From positions 1-7,791 of the forward strand of contig JBCDKU010000100.1 in NCBI GenBank assembly GCA_038746265.1: 7,791 bases of DNA, in the 5' to 3' direction. A model generated the notes under the pieces. It was not told where the DNA came from. It saw nothing but the letters and a program-made list of their open reading frames with translations, and searched no databases. This stretch comes from JBCBKP01 sp038746265 (GTDB lineage Bacteria > Planctomycetota > Phycisphaerae > Phycisphaerales > UBA1924). A program made the translations under genes and the position numbers. Below, in pieces: positions 1 through 7,791 of the stretch (position 1 is the stretch's first letter; every line of letters begins with the position of its first letter).

Positions 1-2
1 CA

Positions 3-767
3 CGGCCGCTGATCGCGTCAAGCATCGTCGCTCTCGTTCTGGCCCTCGGGGCAAGCGTCTGGGGCCTGCTCGCGGTCCGCGAACAACGCCTGAACGACGC
101 CGAGCTTCAGATGCGGGCTGAACTCGCCACCGCGGTCTACCAAGATCAGGAGACCTGGATCGATTCCCGCGAGTCAATCCAGAACAGCGTCGGCGGGATG
201 ATGTTGCTTGACTGGCTCCTCGGACGAAATCGGATCCAGCACGGTCTCGATGACCTGACGAGCCCGGAGATCTACGCCGCCTCGCTCAAGACCTCGCTCA
301 CCGAGGTCGAACCGGGGAGCTTGGAGGAGACGCTGCTGCACTACGCGATCGCACAGCAGTTGCTCTTCTCGGCGAAGCCGACGCCAGAGGTCGCGACGCA
401 TCTCGAGATGGCCGAGCAAGGACTCGCAGCGGCGAACCTGAGATCTGACCCACTCAGTGATCGCCTCGAGATCCTGAAGGTCGTTTCGGAGGTCAAGGAC
501 TTCGTGCTGCGGAACACCGGCGTTGACGACGCCAACTGGCTCGATCAATCCGAGAACCTTGACGATCTCTTGCGAGTCCTCCGATCCGCAGCCGAGACCG
601 AGACCGGCGATATCGGCGAGGCTCGTCAGGGCGACCCCATTGTCCGGCTCGCGTTTCGCGGCGCGAGCGGACTGACGCGCCCGGGCCGGCTGAACCGGCC
701 GGAGGATCGCGCATGGATCGCTCGGCAGCAACGACTGAGCCGTGATCTGATCGCCCCGGACGAGTGA
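3..767 (+). CDS. C-terminal part of a single-pass membrane protein, function unknown (5' end outside window)
   Basis: The reading frame is open from the first complete codon of the window to the TGA at 765-767, giving 254 residues. An internal ATG at 111 could be taken as the start, but the codons before it encode a clear transmembrane helix (visible residues 2-25, beginning PLIASSIVAL and ending GLLAV) followed by a basic, amphipathic stretch, so the gene very probably begins outside the window. After the helix, about 225 residues look mostly alpha-helical and acidic, with no catalytic motif I recognise. The helix and its flanks resemble the juxtamembrane region of the kinase at the other end of the window (there RHQPLAAAILIATAALTLG), and planctomycete Hanks-type kinases often have a soluble domain after such a helix. 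It could therefore be the tail of a second membrane kinase, but the diagnostic part is not visible. The coding call is solid; the kinase idea is inference. Confidence 0.75.
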   Translation, partial: RPLIASSIVALVLALGASVWGLLAVREQRLNDAELQMRAELATAVYQDQETWIDSRESIQNSVGGMMLLDWLLGRNRIQHGLDDLTSPEIYAASLKTSLTEVEPGSLEETLLHYAIAQQLLFSAKPTPEVATHLEMAEQGLAAANLRSDPLSDRLEILKVVSEVKDFVLRNTGVDDANWLDQSENLDDLLRVLRSAAETETGDIGEARQGDPIVRLAFRGASGLTRPGRLNRPEDRAWIARQQRLSRDLIAPDE

Positions 768-957
768 TGGAGCGGATACTGGTCCTGCTCAGCAAGTTCG
801 GCGACATCAATGGCCATAGTCCTTGTTCCATCCACGCCGACAAAGGTGCCACCCGAACTTAGTTTGACGCGCAGCAGGCGACGCCGCAATCCGACCACGA
901 CTTCGATCAGGTGCCCCAAACTCCGCTTCTTGGCGATCGTGACAGCGGCTCGCGCCC

Positions 958-983
958 GTGTCCGGGCTGCTCCGATCGGACAC
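958..983. repeat. Inverted repeat, 7-base perfect arms
   Basis: GTGTCCG at 958-964 is the exact reverse complement of CGGACAC at 977-983, with 12 bases between. Nested in the right half is a perfect 10-base palindrome, TCCGATCGGA (971-980), so two alternative folds compete. No T-tract follows, so this is not a standard intrinsic terminator. It could be a protein-binding site, an RNA hairpin or a remnant of a mobile-element end; the sequence alone does not decide. Confidence 0.45.
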
Positions 984-1014
984 TCCAGAAATGGGCCCAT
1001 ATCGCTGTCTGGAG
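983..1014. repeat. Inverted repeat, 7-base perfect arms enclosing a 10-base palindrome
   Basis: CTCCAGA (983-989) pairs exactly with TCTGGAG (1008-1014). The 18 bases between contain the perfect palindrome ATGGGCCCAT (991-1000). It shares one base with the preceding inverted repeat, so the two hairpins would stand side by side. Function is unknown. Confidence 0.45.
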
Positions 1015-1065
1015 ATCATGGGCTCGGATACTACCGGACTCTGACCCATCCGCCAGTCTGAATCG

Positions 1066-1095
1066 CGGACAAAGAGGACACCGTGAAACCATAAT
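1066..1095 (+). promoter_or_regulatory. Candidate sigma70-type promoter for the metallopeptidase gene
   Basis: A -35-like CGGACA (1066-1071, four of six matches to TTGACA) and a -10-like CATAAT (1090-1095, five of six matches to TATAAT) are 18 bases apart. This is the only good -10 box in a G/C-rich stretch. It would give a 5' leader of roughly 165 bases before the GTG at 1270. A second, poorer option is a perfect TTGACA at 1200-1205, but nothing resembling TATAAT lies at the right distance from it. Prediction by eye only. Confidence 0.35.
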
Positions 1096-1258
1096 AGACT
1101 GCTGGCCCACCTGCCTTGAGAGAGCCAGAGCCGGCATCACGTGCCCACGGCATTGGGCCCCCGCTACCCCCGCCACTCCTCACCGCTTCTTCGCCCAGCT
1201 TGACACCCCGGGTACTCTGCTGGCTAGCCCGTTCATTCACTGACGTACCAGTCTTGCT

Positions 1259-1263
1259 GGGAG
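1259..1263 (+). promoter_or_regulatory. Ribosome-binding site deciding the GTG start at 1270
   Basis: GGGAG lies six bases before the GTG at 1270. The position supports this GTG as the true start, and the codons right after it encode a good signal peptide. Confidence 0.65.
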
Positions 1264-1269
1264 ATCCTT

Positions 1270-4200
1270 GTGCGAATTACGACCCACACCAGCCGCGTTG
1301 TTCTGGCTCTTTCCGCCCTTTGCCCCTCAGCGGCTCTTTCGCAGATACAGCCGATCGAGGTCCAGCCCGACGCCGCTGCTTGGTCCAGCCTCGACACCAT
1401 GCCCGCATCCGTCGAGTACGCGCAGCTCGGCGTCCCGCGGCCGGCGCGGTTCCGCCCGGTCCGGTTCGACCTTGACATTGTGGGCCGCTCGCTGCGCGCG
1501 GCGCCGGAGGCCGCTGAGCTGCTCCGCCAAGACGTCAACCTGCAGGCCCGCGCTCCGATCGTGATCGACCTGCCGCATCCCGACGCGGGCGTGGTCTCCT
1601 TCGAGGTCGTCGAGCACTCGATCATGGCGCCTGAACTCGCGGCGCGGTACCCCGAGATCAAGACATACCGAGCGATCGCGACCGACGGCACCGGTGCCCA
1701 CGCGCGTCTCAGCGTCACGCCCGACGGGTTCAGGGCCCAGGTCCTCGATCCCGACGGCACGTGGTACATCGACCCCTACGACGCCAACGATCCGTCGCTC
1801 CACTCGGTGTACTTCGCCCGCGACCACATGAACGGCGAGCCGTTCTCGTGCGTCACCGACGGTGTCGTGCCGCCGATGGCTCATGCGCTGCACGACCATG
1901 ACCACGACCACGGCGATCTGCACGACGACTCCGAGAACTTCAATCAGCTCTCCGGGTCGGCGCTCCGAACCTACCGCATCGCAATCAGCGCAACCGGTGA
2001 GTACACCGCGGCCCGCGGCGGCACAATCCCCGCCGCGCTCTCGAGTATCGTGACGACGCTCAACCGCGTCACCGGCGTGTACGAGTCCGAGCTCGCGATC
2101 TCGTTCACGCTCATCGCGAACAACGACATCCTGATCTTCACGGACCCGAACACCGACCCCTTCACCAACTTCGATAACCTCGCGATGCTCTCCGAGAACC
2201 AGACGACGATCACCAACCTGATCGGCGCGGCCAACTACGACATCGGTCATGTCTTCGGCACCGCCGGCGGCGGCGTCGCCTCGCTCGGTGTCGTGTGCCG
2301 CTCGGACCGCAAGGCCCGCGGCGTATCGAGCGGATCGAACCCCACCGGCGACCTCTTTGATGTCCGCCTTGTGTCGCACGAGATCGGCCACCAGTTCGGC
2401 GCGAACCACTCATGGAACGGCGTCTCGAATGCCTGCAGCGATTCCAACCGCAACAGCCCCACCGCCTACGAGCCGGGCAGCGGCAGCACGATCATGTCCT
2501 ACACCGGAATCTGCGGGCCCGACAACGTCCGCAACTCGCCGATCCCGCACTTCCACTCGATCAGCTACGACGAGATGCGCTCCTACGTCGAGTTCGGTCT
2601 CGGCGGCGGCTGCGCGGTCCTGACATCGAGCGGCAACACACCGCCGATCGTGGACGCGGGCCCCGACTTCGCGATCCCGGTCGGTACGCCCTTCACCCTC
2701 ACCGCCGCCGGGTCCGATTCTGACGGCGAGACCGTGACCTACTCTTGGGAGCAGCGCGACCTGGGTGTGCCCGCCACGCTCTCCGCGCCGGACAACGGCA
2801 ACATCCCGCTCTTCCAGGCGATCGCGCCCTCGACCTCGCCGAGCCGCACGTTTCCCTCGCAGCCCGCGTTCCTCGCCGGCGTGCTCGATCCACGCGAGAA
2901 GCTCCCCGCGGTCCCGCGCGTCATGGATTTCCGCGTGACCGCCCGCGACGGGAACCCCACCGCCGGCGGCGTCGCGTTCGACAACATGGTCGTGGACGTT
3001 GTCGGCTCCGACCCGTTCGCTGTGACGTCGCCCGACGGCGGCGAAGAGTGGGTCGGCACCCGCACCGTGACCTGGGACGTCGTCGGGACCAACGCCGCCC
3101 CGTTCAACGTCTCGACCGTGGACATCTACCTCTCGACCGACGGCGGCCAGACCTACCCCTTCCTCCTCGCCGACGACACGCCCAACGACGGCTCGCAGTC
3201 GGTCTCGCTCCCGCTGGTGAACACCGCGCTCGCCCGGATCAAGATCGAGGCGAACGACAACATCTTCTTCGCGGTCAGCCCCGACAACTTCGAACTCGGC
3301 AGCTTCCCGATCGTGCTCGAAGAACGACAGCGCCAGACGCTCGTCCCGCCGGGCCAGGTGACCCAAGTCAGCTTCGCCGTGCTCGACGGTATCGAACTCG
3401 TCGATCCGACTTCGCCGACCCTGTTCGTCTCAACCAATGGCGGCCCGTTCGTCGCATCACCGCTGATCCAGATCGCGGGCGAGTGGGTCGGCTCGCTCCC
3501 CGCCGCTAACTGCGGCGAGAACATCCGCTACTACGCCACGGCGGCCTCGCAGTCGGGCGCAACTGACATCTTCCCGTCGAACGCTCCCGGCAGCCCGGTC
3601 GCGTCCGCCGTCGGTGTTGTCGAGGTCTTCTTCGAGGACAGCTTCGCCTCCGATCTCGGCTGGACCGTCACCACGACGGCCACCGACGGCGGCTGGCAGC
3701 GCGGCCAGCCCCAGGGCAACGGACGTGCCGACCCCGCCGCGGACTTTGACGGCAACAACCTCTGCTACCTCACCGGCATCGACCCGCTCGATACCAACTC
3801 CGACGTGGACGGCGGCAGGACCATCCTCACCAGCCCCGTCTTCGACTTCACCGGCGGCGGCACGCTGTCCTACGCCTACTGGTTCGACGACTCGGCCGGC
3901 GTCCCGATCGACCTCCCCGACCGCTACACCGTCGAGACCTCCAACGACGGCGGTGCGACGTGGCGCACCGAGGTCGTCTACGCGACCACCGCGATCTCCT
4001 GGCGGACCGACACGCGCGTGATCTCCGCCGCCAACGCCGGCTCCAATTTCCGCGTCCGCGTGACAGTCTCGGACGAGGGCGACGGCTCGCTCGTCGAGGG
4101 CGGCTTCGACGCCTTCGAGGCCATCCGGGCCGAGTGCATCGACGGCCCGATCGTCTGCTCCGCCGACTACAACGGTGACGGCCTCGTCAACGCCTTCGAC

Positions 4201-4323
4201 CCGATCGCACTGCTCCGCGATATCGACTCGGGCTCGCTGCTCGCCGACTACAACAACAGCGGCGAGGCCGACGCGGCCGACCTGCTCGCGCTGATCCTCG
4301 ACGCCCAGGCCGGATGCCCATAA
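1270..4323 (+). CDS. Secreted reprolysin-like zinc metallopeptidase with PKD/Ig-like modules and C-terminal dockerin-like domain
   Basis: This is a 1017-residue exported protease, predicted to cleave proteins outside the cytoplasm. Residues 1-24 form a Sec signal peptide (hydrophobic core about 10-23, likely cleavage after ALS); the cysteine at 18 lacks a proper lipobox. A propeptide-like region (about 25-200) is followed by a His/Asp-rich segment (205-220). The catalytic domain spans about 231-448. It has the metzincin zinc motif HEIGHQFGANH (H370, E371, H374, H380), a Met-turn at M409 in IMSYTG, and four cysteines (343, 389, 415, 448) that could make two disulfides. Next come a PKD-like module (about 456-577), an Ig-like module (578-676), a linker domain and a beta-sandwich, MAM-like domain (about 786-954). 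The end (956-1017) has two calcium-loop motifs, DYNGDGLVNAFD (966-977) and DYNNSGEADAAD (993-1004), bounded by C963 and C1016, as in planctomycete dockerin-like modules. Family assignment is strong; substrate is unknown. It appears monocistronic, with a terminator 43 bases after the stop. Confidence 0.93.
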   Translation: MRITTHTSRVVLALSALCPSAALSQIQPIEVQPDAAAWSSLDTMPASVEYAQLGVPRPARFRPVRFDLDIVGRSLRAAPEAAELLRQDVNLQARAPIVIDLPHPDAGVVSFEVVEHSIMAPELAARYPEIKTYRAIATDGTGAHARLSVTPDGFRAQVLDPDGTWYIDPYDANDPSLHSVYFARDHMNGEPFSCVTDGVVPPMAHALHDHDHDHGDLHDDSENFNQLSGSALRTYRIAISATGEYTAARGGTIPAALSSIVTTLNRVTGVYESELAISFTLIANNDILIFTDPNTDPFTNFDNLAMLSENQTTITNLIGAANYDIGHVFGTAGGGVASLGVVCRSDRKARGVSSGSNPTGDLFDVRLVSHEIGHQFGANHSWNGVSNACSDSNRNSPTAYEPGSGSTIMSYTGICGPDNVRNSPIPHFHSISYDEMRSYVEFGLGGGCAVLTSSGNTPPIVDAGPDFAIPVGTPFTLTAAGSDSDGETVTYSWEQRDLGVPATLSAPDNGNIPLFQAIAPSTSPSRTFPSQPAFLAGVLDPREKLPAVPRVMDFRVTARDGNPTAGGVAFDNMVVDVVGSDPFAVTSPDGGEEWVGTRTVTWDVVGTNAAPFNVSTVDIYLSTDGGQTYPFLLADDTPNDGSQSVSLPLVNTALARIKIEANDNIFFAVSPDNFELGSFPIVLEERQRQTLVPPGQVTQVSFAVLDGIELVDPTSPTLFVSTNGGPFVASPLIQIAGEWVGSLPAANCGENIRYYATAASQSGATDIFPSNAPGSPVASAVGVVEVFFEDSFASDLGWTVTTTATDGGWQRGQPQGNGRADPAADFDGNNLCYLTGIDPLDTNSDVDGGRTILTSPVFDFTGGGTLSYAYWFDDSAGVPIDLPDRYTVETSNDGGATWRTEVVYATTAISWRTDTRVISAANAGSNFRVRVTVSDEGDGSLVEGGFDAFEAIRAECIDGPIVCSADYNGDGLVNAFDPIALLRDIDSGSLLADYNNSGEADAADLLALILDAQAGCP

Positions 4324-4366
4324 GAAAAGTCTGACGGGTGAACGCTCGTCCAAGACGGAACAGCTG

Positions 4367-4408
4367 CCGCCTCCGTTGCTCCATCGCAGCGGGGGCGGTG
4401 TTGTTTTT
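4367..4408 (+). terminator. Rho-independent terminator after the metallopeptidase gene
   Basis: CCGCCTCCGTTGC (4367-4379) and GCAGCGGGGGCGG (4386-4398) form a continuous 13-pair stem, including two G-U pairs, with a six-base TCCATC loop. The stem is followed directly by TGTTGTTTTT (4399-4408). It begins 43 bases after the metallopeptidase stop, so it should separate that gene from the sigma-kinase operon. Confidence 0.85.
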
Positions 4409-4424
4409 CGGTTGGATACAACCG
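4409..4424. repeat. Small hairpin just after the terminator T-tract
   Basis: CGGTTG (4409-4414) and CAACCG (4419-4424) form a perfect six-pair stem around a GATA loop. It follows the terminator T-tract on the plus strand. Read on the minus strand it would be followed by A residues, so it is not a second intrinsic terminator. It could be an operator or processing site upstream of the sigma gene, or chance. Confidence 0.35.
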
Positions 4425-4570
4425 CGACCTCACTGCACGTGCGTCCACACCTTCTCAGGTTTGCTCAGTGTCCAAGAAGCTCGCTAGCGGTTCCCATTCC
4501 GGCAACGGCCCGCCAGAATGCGTCAAAACCCGCCCGGCTCGACGAGAGATCTCACAGGTAGAATCGCGAC

Positions 4571-5115
4571 GTGAGCGGCAACCAGAACTCTCCGGGACGC
4601 GATCCCGAGGCGTGGTCAGCCTCGGACGACGTCTATTCAGAGCTCCGGAAGATCGCCGCGCGGTACCTCCAGAACGAGCGCCGTGAGCACACGCTCCAGC
4701 CGACGGCGCTCGTCCACGAGGCCTTCCTCCGTCTCGGCGGCGGCTCCGAATCACTCAACGCCGACCGCCGTCGCTTCGTTGCGACCGCCGCCAGGGTCAT
4801 GCGGAACGTGCTTGTGGACCACGCACGCGCCCGCAACGCGGAGAAACGAGGCGGCGGCCGAGGCCGCTCGCTCGACGTGGACCTCGCCGCGGTCGATGAG
4901 GGCCGCAGCGCCGACATCGAGCAGCTCGACGAAGCACTCACGAGGCTCGAGGCCCTTCACCCGAGACAGGCCCGCGTCGTTGAGCTCCGCTTCTTCGGCG
5001 GCCTCACCGTCGAGGATACCGCCGCGCTGCTCGATTCATCCGTGCGCACCGTCGAACGCGATTGGACCGTCGCCCGCGCGTGGCTCCGCCGTGAACTCCG
5101 CGGGGAGACCGCGTT

Positions 5116-5119
<4 letters not shown>
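4571..5119 (+). CDS. ECF-subfamily RNA polymerase sigma factor (Sigma70_ECF / TIGR02999 type)
   Basis: This is a 182-residue alternative sigma factor that would direct RNA polymerase to a specific promoter set. Region 2 covers about residues 20-92 and carries hallmarks of this family: LQPTALVHEAFLRL (42-55), RRRFVATAARVMRNVLVDHAR (starting at 66) and AEKRGG (90-95). A variable linker (96-117) leads into region 4 (about 118-177), with PRQARVVELRFFGGLT (131-146) and a helix-turn-helix at about 145-169 for the -35 element. There is no C-terminal extension, and length is normal for the family. The GTG at 4571 is the first usable start, because an in-frame TAG ends at 4561; a weak AGGTAG lies about nine bases upstream. 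Its stop overlaps the kinase start (GTGA, 5116-5119), so the two are co-transcribed and probably translationally coupled. No anti-sigma gene is visible. Sigma factors of this kind in planctomycetes are repeatedly linked to serine/threonine kinases, so phosphorylation control is plausible but unproven. No convincing promoter was found in 4425-4570. Confidence 0.93.
5102..5107 (+). promoter_or_regulatory. Ribosome-binding site for the kinase, inside the sigma gene
   Basis: GGGGAG sits eight bases before the GTG at 5116, within the last codons of the sigma gene. This is a stronger Shine-Dalgarno match than the sigma gene itself has. It supports the GTG overlapping the sigma stop as the kinase start. 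Confidence 0.65.
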
Positions 5120-7764
<2,645 letters not shown>

Positions 7765-7791
7765 ACAATTTCAGTCATCCCGTGGCGGACC

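Larger units (their letters stand above)
768..1269. other. Intergenic region of about 500 bases, no convincing gene
   Basis: This stretch separates the first gene from the metallopeptidase. Open frames occur on both strands, including a minus-strand frame over 626-1000 and a plus-strand frame over 810-1061. None has a good ribosome site together with a recognisable protein, and the minus frame runs into the end of the upstream gene. Third-position G/C bias is weaker here than in the neighbouring genes. The region holds two abutting inverted repeats at 958-1014, a candidate promoter at 1066-1095, a pyrimidine-rich stretch at about 1157-1200 and the ribosome-binding site of the next gene. I see no T-tract terminator after the first gene. 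A decayed gene remnant is possible at about 790-1000 but I cannot identify one. Confidence 0.5.

Noticed and set aside
684..700. GGCCGG/CCGGCC hairpin near the end of the first gene, considered as a terminator
   Set aside because: It lies inside the coding sequence about 65 bases before the stop and has no following T-tract.
1200..1228. Perfect TTGACA with GCTAGC 17 bases on, considered as the protease promoter
   Set aside because: The -10 has only two of six matches and the pair is poorer overall than 1066-1095. A similar TTGCTC plus GCTAGC occurs at 4461-4488 before the sigma gene; the shared GCTAGC palindrome is most likely chance, though both could be tested by 5' end mapping.
1327..2409. 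360-residue open frame on the minus strand within the metallopeptidase gene
   Set aside because: It is a shadow of the G/C-rich coding strand: very rich in Arg, Val, Asp and Gly, no domain, and it lies wholly opposite a gene with clear catalytic motifs.
3457..4353. 298-residue minus-strand open frame over the 3' end of the metallopeptidase gene
   Set aside because: Low-complexity Val/Gly/Asp/Arg composition typical of antisense frames opposite third-position G/C codons. The plus strand there encodes a beta-sandwich and dockerin-like domain.
4468..4686. 72-residue plus-strand frame overlapping the start of the sigma gene
   Set aside because: Different frame from the sigma gene, Arg/Ser/Pro rich, and no domain; the sigma frame fully explains the region after 4571.

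Overview
The window is GC-rich DNA with strong G/C bias at codon third positions. It looks like a member of the Planctomycetota, most likely of the Phycisphaerae type. The indications are an ECF sigma factor of the Sigma70_ECF/TIGR02999 kind overlapping a Hanks-type kinase with a TPR ectodomain, and a secreted protein ending in a two-EF-hand dockerin-like module bordered by cysteines. The lineage is inferred from gene content; no rRNA or marker gene is present. All supported genes are on the + strand.

Layout. (1) Positions 3-767 hold the C-terminal 254 codons of a gene that begins left of the window: one transmembrane helix followed by a helical soluble domain of unknown function. (2) Positions 768-1269 are about 500 bases without a convincing gene. 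They hold two abutting inverted repeats (958-1014), a plausible sigma70-type promoter (1066-1095) and a Shine-Dalgarno site (1259-1263). (3) Positions 1270-4323 encode a 1017-residue secreted zinc metallopeptidase. In order it has a signal peptide, propeptide, His/Asp-rich segment, metzincin catalytic domain, PKD-like and Ig-like modules, a beta-sandwich domain and a C-terminal dockerin-like module. (4) A strong intrinsic terminator (4367-4408) closes that unit. (5) Positions 4571-7764 form a two-gene operon: an ECF sigma factor, then a membrane serine/threonine kinase whose GTG start overlaps the sigma stop by four bases.

How they may work together. The sigma and kinase genes are almost certainly translationally coupled and probably form one signalling unit, with the kinase in the position an anti-sigma factor would normally occupy. 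The predicted topology puts the kinase domain in the cytoplasm and about eight or nine TPR-like 42-residue units outside the membrane. This suggests sensing of an external protein or envelope state and transmission to the sigma factor. The metallopeptidase has its own terminator and probably its own promoter. Whether it belongs to the sigma factor's regulon cannot be told from this sequence. The most notable observations are the sigma-kinase pair with a long phased TPR ectodomain, the metallopeptidase with a dockerin-like tail, and its His/Asp-rich junction next to a lone cysteine.
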